Of a DNA stretch of 64,000 bases, positions 22,211-34,323 are shown in pieces. Both the position numbers and the translations under genes were made by a program. Positions within the stretch are counted from its first letter, which is position 1. Every line of letters begins with the position of its first letter. The notes beneath the pieces were generated by a model, which saw only the letters and a list, made by a program, of their open reading frames with translations, was not told the DNA's origin and made no database searches. The stretch covers positions 51,319,372 to 51,383,371 of the forward strand of contig NC_079514.1 in the NCBI RefSeq assembly GCF_000801105.2, read 5' to 3'. The DNA comes from Raphanus sativus (taxonomy: Eukaryota > Streptophyta > Magnoliopsida > Brassicales > Brassicaceae).

Positions 22211-23333
22211 TTAATGATACTTGATTCCAGATTGACCAAGACTTGTAATGACCTCAAAGTGTCCAGCTTTTGTAGACCCACCCGCCTTGACTCGAGATCT
22301 GCCTTCTCAGTTCAGCACAAGCACAGTACTCAATGTCGTATACATCAACCTCTTTATAGGTTGCAAATGTAGTCCTTACTCCTTCCCCTGCATCATCTCC
22401 AACAAAAAATATATTTCACATTGACCGGGTGTGTGTACAAGAGGCACATAACCAAGAATGTGTTTCATACCGTGAGTGACTAAGAGCAAGTTCTCTGAAG
22501 GATACCTATTAGCAAGTGTGTTAACAACATTAAGAAATCGAACAGTGCATTCTTGTACAGTCTCTCCCCATTGTGGCATCTGAACATAACTAAGAAAGAG
22601 ATAATAATTATGACAAGAATCAAACTGATACTCAAACTGCTTCCAAGAATCAAAAGAAGATACAAAGACAGAACAACAGTCAAATCAATAAGAATAGATC
22701 ACCTCTTTATAAGCAGGAACCGCATTATGATCCACCATTCCCTCAGGAAACATAGCTTCAAGATCAGAAATCAAGAACTCGAATTTTCTATCTCTAGGGG
22801 CAATCTCAGGCTTAATAGATATTGTGTTAAGCATCTCGCTTAATCCAAACTCAATAGAAACCTAAACCATACAAGGACAGAACACACAAGCGTCATGACG
22901 TACTTATGTGTTATTGATGGTTGCCGCTTGAATATTACAATCTACTTATAGTTCAACACATATATATATATACCTAAAAAGGTCTGATACAGACCTTGAG
23001 CTTGGATTTGTCGATGGAGAGGACGTCTTTAGACGACGTAGCGTTAGGGTCAAGATCGATGGCAGTGAGAGCGTTGACCACTTCTGAAGCAGTCTGGACG
23101 CAGCGGATGAAGGGAGAGACGAAGACCCTGTGGATGGGAAATGGTATCTGAGATCGAATCCGTTGACCAGTTCGAAACGCGCGAACCATACCGTCGTGAA
23201 CGAGCGGAGGGTCCCAAGGTCTCGCAGCGGTGTCGAGCCAGAGTGGGTCGACTTGGTCAATGCGGTCACCGTGACGCATCATCAAGATGTTTTGGTAGCC
23301 ATCGGTGTTATTGGAATTAGCAGACGTCTCCAT
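22211..23333 (-). pseudogene. PGM-like copy 2, frameshifted in the last exon
   Basis: Exons 23333-22995, 22861-22703, 22579-22471 and 22387-22211 match copy 1 in length and phase. The start METSANSNNT is followed by MMRHGDRIDQ, and LLLVTHGEG keeps the second His. In exon 4 the frame after ELRRQIS is off by one. Read straight, it stops at 22254 with an unrelated end (GGWVYKSWTL). Shifted by one base near 22290 it gives KAGGSTKAGHFEVITSLGQS and a stop at 22211, as the family expects. Thus about 30 C-terminal residues are lost or replaced. Both catalytic His motifs are upstream of the break, so a shortened protein may still be made. An upstream in-frame ATG at 23405 exists but the family starts at 23333. 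Confidence 0.75.
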
Positions 23334-23742
23334 TGTTGCTCTGATGAGTGGTTGTCGTCGTGGTGATGTGACCTTTGGGAGTACATTGCAAGTAACCGTA
23401 TACATGGAGTTCTGTTTTCTTTTTCAAAGAAAAAATGTTCTTTCTTTGTTTTTTTTTTGTAGTATGGAAGCAGAAAGAGAATATTTATGGATTTATTCTC
23501 AAGGACCACAAAAAGCTAATGTGTCCAAAATGATATTATGTTAGTGGACAAAACATGCTAAACTGGAATATGAGTGATACCATTACATATTTATGGATTT
23601 GGATTTTGTGGTCGTTGAGAGAGTTATCGTCTATTCAACTGAAGTCTGTATATAATTTCCCAGAACTTAAACAACATACATACAGTATTTATTATGTCTC
23701 AAATTTCCTTTAATTATGTAACACTTAGACTTTGCTTTTAGG

Positions 23743-23931
23743 TACAGTCAAACCTCTATAAATTAATAATGTTGGGACTATACTAAACCTATAATTTTTT
23801 ATTAATTTACAGAGATTATTAATTTATCGAGATACTAATTGAATCAAAAAAATCAATTTGAAACTATGAAATTATATTAATTTATAGAGATATTAATTTG
23901 TAGATTATTAATTTATAGAGGTTATACTGTA
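23743..23931. mobile_element. MITE with TACAGT...ACTGTA inverted ends
   Basis: The left end tacagtcaaacctctataaa and the reverse of the right end (tacagtataacctctataaa) match closely. Related sequences sit at 48281-48832 and 55064-55606. Confidence 0.75.
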
Positions 23932-24119
23932 TTTTACTAGTTGAACTAACAACAGCTAATACATTTTCATTGGAGAAGTATTTAAGTATATAACTCAAAA
24001 ATAAAATTAATATTGCGTAATATTGAGATACTCATCTAAAAATATCTAAAAATATTTCATTTAAAATATTTAATATAGGTATTTCAACATTTTAAGATAT
24101 TTACGTAAGTCATTGTGAC

Positions 24120-24875
24120 CAGAGGCGGATCTATAGTACCACCAACGGGGGCACGTGCCCCCGACTACTTTTTAAAATTTTCTTAGTTAGCCAGGTTACT
24201 AATGACTTTCGTGCAACAGTTGATAAAGATGCTCCCAGTTAGGTTGACTTCTTACTTGGTTCAAAACCATCCCGTTGCCTTTTTTTCCTGGTTTTACTTA
24301 CAATTAATGTCTTTTGACACGTCTACTACTACAATAGCTTTCTTTAATGAGATTTTTTCTACCTTTGTTTTATTGTTAACATTATTATTTTTATGTTAAC
24401 ATCTTTATCTTTCTTTATTTGTGATTTTTTGTCAACTATTTGTGATTAATAGTTCTTTCTATTATAATATATATTTAATTTTTATGTTTCAACTGTTTAG
24501 CACACTCTAAGTCCATTATTTTAATAATAGTCATTGGCATTTGCTAATAGAAAAAATAAAAGAGTTTAATTAATTGATTATAAATAAGTTCGGTAAGATA
24601 CATATGCTGTTATTATGTGTGTAAATTTGAAGACTACTTTTTATATATATTCAAACTAATTTTAACTGCAACAGTATGCTATTGTGATTAGTTACATTTC
24701 TAAAAAGAAAATTATAAAATTATTTTCTTGCAGTTCTTAGTTAACTATTAATGATTAGTTGTTTACAAAAATATTAAATTATAATTTATTTACTTTATAT
24801 AATTTAATTTAATATCATTTAGTATATATATTAATTATGTGCCCCCGTCAAATAATTGGTCTAGATTTGCCACTG
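24120..24875. mobile_element. hAT-type non-autonomous element, 756 bp
   Basis: Ends cagaggcggatctata and the reverse of tctagatttgccactg form an inverted repeat. An exact 8-bp duplication, attgtgac, flanks it at 24112-24119 and 24876-24883. Just inside the left end gggggcacgtgcccccg is a perfect palindrome, and gtgcccccg recurs near the right end. No transposase frame. Confidence 0.85.
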
Positions 24876-25338
24876 ATTGTGACCTTAGTTTCCAGAACGA
24901 TATTTACATAAGTAAACCATTTAGCATTTGTAGGAAGTGGAATAGAAACAAAAGTATCAGCCTTTAATTTTACTAATGAAGAAAACAAAGACAAACATCG
25001 TGGTGAATGGATTGACGAACAAGAGCAAAGTTTCTTTCTTTATTTTATAGTTTATGGACTAGGGCAAAGTCCTATATGTTTTCTTATACACTTTTTGTCA
25101 AGATGCACGGTCTTTGTAAGTATAAATTTTTTTGTCAATGATTAGGGTTCTAAATAGAGTTCTAAAATTGATTAAAAAAATAGTGCGCTAAATATAAAAG
25201 AGAAATTGGCCTATATAACCAAGAAAAAATTTAATTAGGTGCATAATCAAATATCCTAGCTTTTCTATATGCATATTATATTTTATGTAATAATGCATTT
25301 ATGTCTCTGAAATTAAAACCTGCCGAGAAAAAAATATA

Positions 25339-25592
25339 CTCCATCTGTACCATTTTAAGTGGTGTTTAAGGTTTCTACACAAAGATTAAGAAAATACAAA
25401 TTTCTATGCAATTTATTTTGGTTACATAAAATTGCATTAAATAAAATCAATCTAACCAATAAGAAAAACATGTAGTATTTTGTAATTGGTTGAAAGTTTC
25501 AAATGACATTAAATTTTATCTAGAAATGTGAGAACATCAATTATAATGGAACAAAATAAAAATGCTTAAACATCACTTAAAATGGTACAGAG
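25339..25592. mobile_element. Stowaway-like MITE
   Basis: Left end ctccatctgtaccattttaa and the reverse of the right end (ctctgtaccattttaagtga) form a near-perfect inverted repeat. A TA precedes the left end; the right TA is not clear. Confidence 0.7.
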
Positions 25593-25812
25593 AAACTATT
25601 AATTACTTACTGTCAATTAACGCGCGAAACACTCTTGGCCATTTATTTCATCGTCTAAATCGTTTAATCTCACATCAAGTAACATCATATTATATACTGT
25701 TAACTATTTTTTCATATTTCTATTCTATGTGCTCCATGTCGCATGAAATATGAAATGCTACATGTTTTACTTTGACATCACTTTTTATTTTAACAGAGTA
25801 AAAACTATCTTC

Positions 25813-25880
25813 ACGGTATTGGAATTAGCAGATTGTTGCTCTGATAAATGTTGGTCGTGTGACTTTTGGAAGTATAATAT
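25813..25880 (-). pseudogene. short remnant of a PGM-like gene start
   Basis: The phrases ggtattggaattagcaga, ttgttgctctgat and gtgacttttggaagta follow the start and leader of copy 2 (23302-23390) in order. The ATG itself is deleted. Confidence 0.5.
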
Positions 25881-26022
25881 TAGTTAATTTTAAGAATATA
25901 AATGTATATTTATCTGAAATATTTTGGTTATTTTAATTCTTATAGACTATATTTGTATAAATATTTTTTAAGACTATCTATCCTAAGGTATTTTTCTATA
26001 ATGGAGAATATTACTAATTATA

Positions 26023-26060
26023 CTAGATTATGACCCGCTCGACCGAGCGGAAATCAATTT
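26023..26060 (-). mobile_element. Helitron 3' terminus, partner end not found
   Basis: ctagattatgacccgctcgaccgagcgg is, on the minus strand, a GC hairpin (cgctcg/cgagcg) then CTAG, flanked by A on the plus side. The 5' end should lie to the right, possibly beyond the CACTA element, but I could not place it. Confidence 0.55.
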
Positions 26061-26454
26061 TATTTATCTTAGTTTGTACTAAATGTTATACATGATTGCA
26101 ATGTGTATTAATATAAAATTTTGATAAATAACAATGTGTACTAATGTGTTTAAATAAGCAATGTGTTTAATTACTAAATTTGATTTTTAAATTTCATGAT
26201 AACGTAAAGTAGATTTTTAATATATTATTTAAAATATATAGTGTTATATATTTTGTATTTTCAACATTTATCATACAAAACTTAAATTGGGGTATTATTT
26301 ATATGAAAATATGTGTAACATAATTATATAAATATATCTATGATTTTCGCAAAGGCCATGAGCCCCCGCACGGGTTTTATTTTCAAAATGTATTCTATAT
26401 TGTTTAGTTTTATGTAGTATCGAGTTTGTATAATTCAATTTTCACTACAAGAAA

Positions 26455-26830
26455 AACAGGGAAATTCTGACGACCACTCCGACGGAAAGAGAAGTCGTCG
26501 GACAATTCCGACCACATTCCGACGAAATACCGACGAACCCGTGTTTTTGGGTTTCGTCGGTATTTCGTCGGAAGAATCCGACAAACTTCCGACGAAGAAA
26601 GGTCGTCGGTATATTCCGACGACAGTTCCGACGAAAGCCCGACAAAAATTATAACCGTTAGGGTCGTCGGAATTCCGTCGGAAAATACCGACGCCATTCC
26701 GACGGAAGCTCTCGACCGTTGGCGAGACAGAATATGCCCGTTTATAGCCGTTAGACATTTTAAAAAAACCGACGGAATTCCGACGGATTTTTTAAAATTT
26801 GTCGGAATTACGTCGGAATGGCGTCGGATT
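26455..26830. repeat. left subterminal motif array of the CACTA element
   Basis: More than fifteen copies of ccgacga/tcgtcgg or ccgacgg variants in both orientations. The Arg-rich frames seen on the minus strand are by-products. Confidence 0.9.
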
Positions 26831-26930
26831 GCCGTTAGCATTTTCCTATAAATGCAACCTCTCCTCATTCATCTTATTCACTCCTCATTCTCTCTTCATT
26901 CTCTCTTATCATAAGAAATTCGAAAAGTTC

Positions 26931-29900
26931 ATGTCTTCTGGAGATTATTTTCGTTCGTGGATGGATAGACCTCATTTGGATTCCAACACCAATTTGCTTA
27001 CAGAAGAATACGTTCGAGGTATTGGAGAATTCATGAAGCTTGTTCAACAGCACCCGGATGCAAATACTGGTATGGTAAGATGTCCCTGCTCTACTTGTAA
27101 TAACAATAGAATTATAAAAGAATGGGAAGTTTGGAAACATTTGTATAGAAAAGGGTTTGCACAGAATTATAAAGTTTGGTATCTTCATGGGGAAACTGGT
27201 TTTGAATATGGTAGTAGTAGCGAACCTCAGCCTGTTAGCGAACAACCTCAGTCTTATGGTTGGTTAGAAGAACCGAGAATGGATGTAGATTATGGTGTAG
27301 GTACTGAGCAGATGGTACATGATCATTATAGAGGGGAAGAACCAAATCTCGAATCAGGGAGATGTTTTGACATGTTGGATGCAGGAAAACAACCTTTGTA
27401 TAAAGGTTGTAGAGATGGTCATTCACCTTTATCATCTGCAAGTAGATTGATGGGTATTAAGACAGATTATAATTTGGCTGAAGAATGCGTAGATGCGATA
27501 GCTGATTATGTTAAAGGTGTTCTGCCAGAGGATAATCTTGCACCGGGTTCATACTACGAGGTTCAGAAACTTGTTGCGGGTCTTCGATTACCGTACGAAG
27601 TGATAGATGTATGTATCGACAACTGCATGATCTACTGGGGAGCGGATAAGGATCGGGATAAATGCAAATTTTGTTGGAAACCTCGTTATCAGGAAACGAG
27701 GGGAAGAGTTCCGGTACCATTCAAAAGAATGTGGTATTTGCCTTTGACGAAAAGATTGAAGAGGTTGTATCAGTGTGAGCGCACGGCGAAGGCAATGAGA
27801 TGGCATGCAGAGCATTCTACAAATGGTGAGATTAGACATCCTTCAGATGCTAAGGCTTGGAAACATTTCCAATCAACATATCCAGAATTTGCTGAACAAA
27901 GAAGAAATGTTTATCTGGGATTATGCACTGATGGTTTCAGCCCATTTGGAAAGCATGGAAGACAATATTCTCTATGGCCGGTGATTGTGACACCATACAA
28001 CTTGCCGCCAAATTTGTGCATGCGACGAGAGTTTTTGTTCCTCTCCATTCTCGTCCCCGGGCCAGCTCATCCTAAGAGATCACTAGATGTGTTTCTTCAA
28101 CCACTAATATATGAGTTACAACAACTATGGGCGGTTGGTGCTGAGACATACGATGTTTCGTGCAGAGAAAACTTTCATATGCGAACAGTACTTATGTGGA
28201 CAATAAGTGACTTTCCAGCATATGGTATGTTATCCGGATGGACAACACATGGCAGGCTTTCATGTCCATATTGTCAAGATAGCACAGATGATTTCCAACT
28301 AAAGCACGGAAGGAAAACATGTTGGTTTGATTGTCACAGAAGATTTCTACCACCTGATCATCCATACCGTAGGAGTAAGACTTTGTTTACGAAGAACAAG
28401 CAGGTGTTTGATGATCCACCTACGGAAGTTAGTGGAAAAGATTTGGCGACACAGTTTAGGGATTTTGGTGCACAAAGGACGCCAGACGTAGGTGGACATG
28501 AAAACATTCCAGTCGATGCTGTTGGAGAGCTACATAACTGGCACAAAAAGAGTATTTTCTGGGATCTGCCATATTGGGAGAGTCATCTATTGCGTCACAA
28601 CTTAGATGTCATGCATATTGAGAAGAACTTTTTCGACAATCTGATGAACACAATCCTCAACATCCAAGATAAAACGAAGGATAATCTGAAGTCAAGGTTG
28701 GATTTAGTCGATATCTGTGATCGTTCTGAACTTCACGTTGATGAGAACGGTACGGCACCTTTTCCCATTTATCGGCTAGATGGTGCTGGCAAAGAAGCGT
28801 TCTTTGATTGGATTACAGATAAAGTGAAATTTCCAGACGGTTATGCATCAAATTTGGGTAATTGCGTTGATAGAAGCGAAGGAAAGTTTACTAGCTTGAA
28901 GAGTCACGATTGTCATGTGATTATGCAGCGGCTCCTTCCGTTTGCTTTTTCCGCACTATTACCACGTAATGTTCATGAAGCAGTTGCAGGGATAAGTGTT
29001 TTCTTCCGTGATTTATGCACCAGAGTAGTGACTGAGGAGGGTATTAGTACTTTGAAGGAAAACGTACCCGTTAGTCTTTGCAACCTCGAGAAGATATTTC
29101 CTCCATCATTCTTTGATGTAATGGAACATCTTGCTATTCATCTCGCAAGAGAATTGGAGCTTGGTGGTCCTGTGCAGTACCGATGGATATATCTTTTTGA
29201 GCGTTATATGCATCATCTGAAGAAGAAGATCAAAAATTTAAGCAAGGTGGAAGGATCTATAATTGCACAGGTGATCAATGAAGAAACTTCAAACTTTGCT
29301 GAAAACTACTTTCCATCAGAAGTGCATACAAAAAACCGAAGACCTGCTCGGCATGATGACAGAGGAGAGAAAGCAACGTATCATGTTACTGTCCCAAGCA
29401 TGTTCAGCGAAATAGGACGACTAAGTGGAAAACCCACGAAGCGGAGACTGACGGAGATTGAGCACGCTCATTTGCAAACATATTTGCTTACCAACTGTGA
29501 AGATGTTCTACAATATGAGAGGTAAAAATATATTTTTCATTTAAATTGTTATATTAATTTTCAATAAGTTTTATTTCGTATGAATAATATCTTTTTATAT
29601 AGTGTTTATATGGCAGAGTTGCGTATGACTTACATACATGCCACAGAAGAAGAGCTTCAACAACTCAGACATAACGGATTTGCTGCATGGCTTCTTAATT
29701 ATGTGAGTCATAACATATATGAAATAATTAATATTTTACTCATATATATTTAGTATAAAATAATAAACATTTCACTCATATATATATATATATTTTATTT
29801 TATAGGTGACTGATGGTTTGGCCAGGGGTTTTGTGTTCGATGATTGGATATGCGAGTTTGTGCGGGGACCAAACTATGTGGTCAAATCATATCCAAAATA

Positions 29901-30547
29901 TTGTACACGAGGATATGCCTTTGCAAAAAAAGGTCATTCTAGGACAACTTATGATGGAGGTGTTTCCTCTTCTTCCGGTGACGATGTCTACTACGGCAAC
30001 ATACAAGAAATATTGGAAATCCAGTATCCTGGTATGGTTGGATTGCGGTGTGTAGTATTCTATTGTGATTGGTATGACACCACCCCAGATCGAGGAGTGA
30101 AGACTGATGCGTTTGGTGTTACTTCGATTCATTCGCGGAGGAAACTTCAATATTATGATCCTTTCATTCTTGCTTCGCAAGCTGATCAGGTATGTCAATT
30201 TAATATTCAAAAATATAATTAACGGTTTATATATTATTATTAATACCTTGAAAAATTGATAGGTGTGCTACATCAGTTACCCTCGGGTTACGTACCGAGA
30301 CGATCCATGGATCACGGTGACGCAAATCAACCCAAGAGGACGAGTAAACGGACCTTCTGATAATGATCCATTACAACCAAACTCTACCAGCAACGTGAGT
30401 GCAGTTGAAGATTTGGCAGAGGTAGAACTCGTTGAGAATTTTACCGAGTTTGGACTTGATGCTGTTGTACACTCGGAGCCAGAAGCTGAGATTGGCGAGT
30501 TTGATGAAGATTCTGAATATTCTACAGATTCTGAAGATTCTGATTAG
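26931..30547 (+). CDS. TNP2-type CACTA transposase
   Basis: Four exons join in frame: 26931-29521, 29603-29702, 29806-30189, 30263-30547; 1119 residues. The ATG at 26931 gives MSSGDYFRSWMDRP, the usual start of the transposase-associated domain, with RCPCSTCNNNR and a later W-HGE about residues 40-85. The TNP2 core follows, with GLCTDGFSPFG, YNLPPNLCM, LMWTISDFPAYGMLSGW, CPYC and HNLDVMHIEKN. The DUF4218-type region covers SHDCHVIMQRLLPFAF and MEHLAIHLARELELGGPVQY. Exon 3 holds the DUF4216-type region (GLRCVVFYCDWYDT). An acidic tail ends the protein. No stop or frameshift is visible; exon 1 alone is open past its donor to 29525. It should cut and join element ends in the nucleus. Confidence 0.9.
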
Positions 30548-30599
30548 GACTTATGTTTTATTAGTTGTAGGATTAGTTTTTTTTTTTAAATTAACAAAA

Positions 30600-31330
30600 T
30601 CCGTCGGTATTGCGTCGGAATATTCCGATGAAATTCCGACGAATCGTGGTTAATTCAGGGTTTAACCTTTCGTCGGAATACTGTCAGAATATTCCGATGG
30701 AATTCCGACGGATTTTGTTAAATCCGTCGGAATTCCATCGGAATACTCTGACGGAATTCCGACGACCTGAATATTTGAAATTTTTATATCATAATATATC
30801 TATATTTGGATACCGAAACTACTTTAATAACACATATTAGATGTTTAATATAATATTACATATCAACCGTTCGAGTTTTACAAGTTATTTAAATAATTAT
30901 ATATGTATATCATTGTTTTCATAACATCTCATCTTAATACTCATATACTTTCATTCATATTAATATAAACTTACACTACAAAACACAATTGTGTGTAAAA
31001 AATGGATTTGAAAACCTTATTATAGTTAATCTTTTTTAAATAGTCTATTTATTATCAAAGTTTTGGATTTGATCAGTAAGAAACTTGTTTTTAAACCCTA
31101 AACCCCAAGTCGTCGGAATTCGGTCAGAATATACCGATGGAATTCCGACGACCTGCCCCATTCCGACGGATCTATGTTCGTCGGAATTCCGTCGGTTTGT
31201 TAGTTTCCCGAAATTACAAACCGCGTGAAAATTTCGAGTGGACCGCGTGAATATTTCATTAAACCGCGCATTTATTATTTTATTCTATTATTTTATTCTT
31301 TTTCCGACGACATACCGACGGACACGGGTC
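30600..31330. repeat. internal blocks of the CACTA subterminal motif
   Basis: Copies of tccgtcggaat and attccgacga cluster at 30600-30765 and again at 31110-31330, between the two element genes. The second block abuts the promoter and leader of the second gene. Confidence 0.85.
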
Positions 31331-31440
31331 CGTCGGTTCCTTTAAATAAAAACCCATCCTTCTTCCTTCTTCACCATTTTCGCCTCTCTCTCTAAATCCT
31401 CTCCGTTTTCTCTCTCTTCTCCGGCGATTCTCACCGCGAA

Positions 31441-31504
31441 TCCGGCGTCCCCACCTCCGTGAATCCATCCCACCGGCGTCCCCACCTCCGTGAATCCATC
31501 CCAC
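31441..31504. repeat. 32-bp tandem doublet in the leader of the second CACTA gene
   Basis: The unit ggcgtccccacctccgtgaa plus tccatcccacc occurs twice just before the split start codon. Confidence 0.85.
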
Positions 31505-31505
31505 C

Positions 31506-33661
31506 ATGTAAGTATCATCTCAATCTCTATCTTTTTCATTTTTTAGAGTTTAGGATGTTAGATTTTAGGATTTGAGGTTTGATTGATTTGCATGTTCGAA
31601 ATTGAATGGATAGTTTAGGATTTAGGGTGTTAGATTTTAGGATTTGTTGTTTTTTTTTTTGGTTTATATATTGGATTTGTTGATTTTTTAAAAACGTTTT
31701 TCCTATTTTTTATATATCTAACAACTTTATTCTATATTTATAAAAGTTTATAAAAACGTTTTTATGCAGATAAAATATTTTTATGAAGATTAAAAACTTT
31801 TTTAATATTTTATATAGATAAAAACGATTTTTAATATTTTATATAGATAAAAACGATTTTTAATTATTTTTATGTATATAAAAACTATTTTTAATATTTT
31901 ATATATATAAAACGATTTTTAATTTTATGTAGATAAAAACTATTTTTAATATTTTTATATAGCTAAAAACGATTTTTAATTAATTTTATGTAGATAAAAA
32001 CTATTTTTAATATTTTTTATAGATAAAAACTATTTTTAATATTTTTTATAGATAAAAACGATTTTTAATTATTTTTATGTACTTATAAAACCATTTTTAA
32101 TTTTTTTATAGATAAAAAAGAATTTATTTTTTTATATATATGTTTTGACTAATATATTAATTTTATTTTCTAGGTCTGATGATTCCAGTGCTCGTCGGCG
32201 TGCCCCACCTCGTCGGTCCGCACCCCGTGGCCGAGCTAGTTCGATGAGCAGTTCCCGTGCATCGGGTTCGTCGTCTCACGAACAAAACTCGGTTCCTGTC
32301 GCTCCGGCTCCCGCTCCGGCTCCCGCTCCAGCTCCTGCAGCCGCTCCACATGACCCGGGGGTCATGCCAGTTGAAATATTGGTTCAACAACCAGGTCGAG
32401 AGCATCTCCCGGTTCTCGAACGCTACCCACGGATGGGACACTCGACTTGGTTAGTATTTTTATTTCATTTGTACAATTACTTTTTTTTCTTTTTAATCTA
32501 ACATTTTTTTAAAGGTTCAACAAGTCGACCAGTGGGATTAGCGGGAGCATCACCCAGATGATGTATTCGATGCTCCAGACGGGATATGACAAGTGGACTT
32601 CGATCCCTTCCGCGGAACGCGAGTTGTGGTTTCGTCAGTTCGCGGTAACTATTAAGTTTTTTTTTAACATTTTTTAATTTTTTATATTTTATATGTACTA
32701 ATCAAATTGTGTGTTTTTTGTAGCAAGAATTTACTTGGGACTCCGGCCTGACGGAAACAGTCCGTCAGGCATTCAGCCGCAAAGCCCAGACCGTCTACAC
32801 GAAGCAGATCTACGAGTGGAAGCAAGTATGGCTGGATGAGAGGAAACCCCGGTTACTTAGCGGGACGGTGTGGACCCAATTGATCCAGCACTGGGAGAAG
32901 GAAGAGACTATAGAGAAGTCTCTACAGAACTCCGCCAACCGGAAGAGCGATCGTGGCGGGAAAGAAATTTACGTCCACAACCTCGGCGCTTGCAGTATGT
33001 CCTCTAAGGAGGATCAACTGGTAATTTTTTTTTATTTGTCTTTCTAGTTACTTAAATAATTTTTTATATGCATTACCTAACACATTTTTTTTTTAGATTC
33101 AAGAAAACGATGGTAATCCCGTCGATCATCTCGTCGTCATTAAGGAGGCGTACACCAACAAAGGGACTGGTGAAATTCAGGATCCGGTGATCAGAGAGGT
33201 CATTGAGATGGTGGAATCTCAAAAAGAAGCTTTTCTAGCTTCTCAGCAGCCTCTTTCTGACGACGATTCTACGGGTGCTTCGAACAACATGTCCCGACTG
33301 CAAATCAACGAGCTGGTTGAAAAGGTAATTTTTTTTCTATTCTTATATTTGTTTTTAATACTTTATTTATTAATTTTATATTTTTTTCTATTATTATATT
33401 TACTAACTTAAATTTTTTCTAGGCGGTCCCTAAAAAAAGGGTCGTTTGGTAGGGTTGGCCCGTCGTGCTTCTTCATGTCCGACTTCTCCATCTCAAGTCC
33501 CGTACGCCGATCCATTGATTCTAGAGCAGCTACAGAACAAGGATCAACGGATTGGAGCATTGGAGGAGCAGAATGCTACAATCCTTGCTGAGTTGGCGGA
33601 TCAGAAGAAGACCAACTTCGAGATAATGCAGAAGTTGGATCGTTTGTTCCCGGATCAGTAG
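31506..33661 (+). pseudogene. second CACTA gene (Transposase_24 type), split ATG, one-base frameshift
   Basis: Exons 31506-31507, 32174-32449, 32515-32644, 32724-33020, 33097-33324, 33423-33661. The AT ending exon 1 (donor gtaagt) joins the G that starts exon 2, giving ATG TCT GAT GAT; an in-frame TGA lies upstream. The protein starts with an Arg/Pro/Ser-rich region and an Ala-Pro repeat. A Transposase_24-like core follows (STWFNKSTSGISGSI, FTWDSGLTETVRQAF, VYTKQIYEWKQVW). A coiled-coil end has LEQLQNKDQRIGALEEQN. In exon 6 a run of seven A at 33432-33438 puts the frame into TAG at 33450. One more A would restore the continuous frame seen to 33661. Either a real lesion or a base-call error in a homopolymer. 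Family role: binds element ends as accessory factor (inference). Confidence 0.75.
31760..32135. repeat. AT-rich tandem repeats in the first intron
   Basis: About twelve copies of gataaaaacgatttttaat and variants with a period of 25-40 bases. Confidence 0.75.
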
Positions 33662-33839
33662 TTTTTTTTTGTTTTTTAATTTAAATCTTTCTAAATGTTT
33701 TTTTTCAGTTTGTATTAAAACTTATTTTCTATAATATTATTAATAGTTTCTTAATTTCAGTTTTTGTTTAAATTAATTTTAATATTTTAAAAAATAAAAA
33801 AATAATAATAAATAAATTTAATTAATAAAATATATAAAT

Positions 33840-34315
33840 AAGAAATTCTGACGAAATAAATCCGTCGGTATATTCCGACGAAACTTCCGTCGGTATATTC
33901 CGACGAAATGTGTCGTCGGATGAATCCGACGGATCGTTTCGTCGGAATATACCGACGACTTTTTTCGTCGGAATATACCGACGGATTTATTTCGTCGGAA
34001 TTTCCGACGGATTTATTTCGTCGGAATATACCGACGGAATTGTTGTCGTCGGAATCATGAGTTTCCGATGAATACGGTGATCGGAATACTCTGACGGATT
34101 TCCGAGGGAATGCGTTATCGGAATGGCGTCGGAACTCCGTCAGAATAAGGTTCATCGCTATCCGTCAGAAAATCGTCGGACAGTCTGATGGATTTCCGAC
34201 GATTTTTTTTTTCCGACGAACTGAAACCGACGACCACTTTCGTCGGAATGTCGTCGGAATATGGCTATTCCGACGACATTCCGACGGTTTTGTCCGTCGG
34301 TATGCGTCTGTTTTC
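33840..34315. repeat. right subterminal motif array of the CACTA element
   Basis: About thirty copies of tcgtcggaat and attccgacga variants, denser than at the left end. Confidence 0.9.
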
Positions 34316-34323
34316 TTGTAGTG

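Larger units (their letters stand above)
26443..34323 (+). mobile_element. complete CACTA (En/Spm-type) DNA transposon, 7.9 kb
   Basis: The left end is cactacaagaaaaacag and the right end is ctgttttcttgtagtg, an almost perfect terminal inverted repeat beginning CACTA. A 3-bp TTT duplication flanks it (26440-26442 and 34324-34326). Subterminal regions are packed with both orientations of ttccgacga/tcgtcggaa, the likely binding sites of its own proteins. It carries a TNP2-type transposase gene and a second, Transposase_24-type gene, both on the plus strand. Ends and the main transposase look intact, so insertion may be recent. Confidence 0.95.

Noticed and set aside
26410..26868. Arg-rich minus-strand frames at the CACTA left end
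   Set aside because: By-products of dense ccgacg motifs; the same occurs at the right end (33787-34347).
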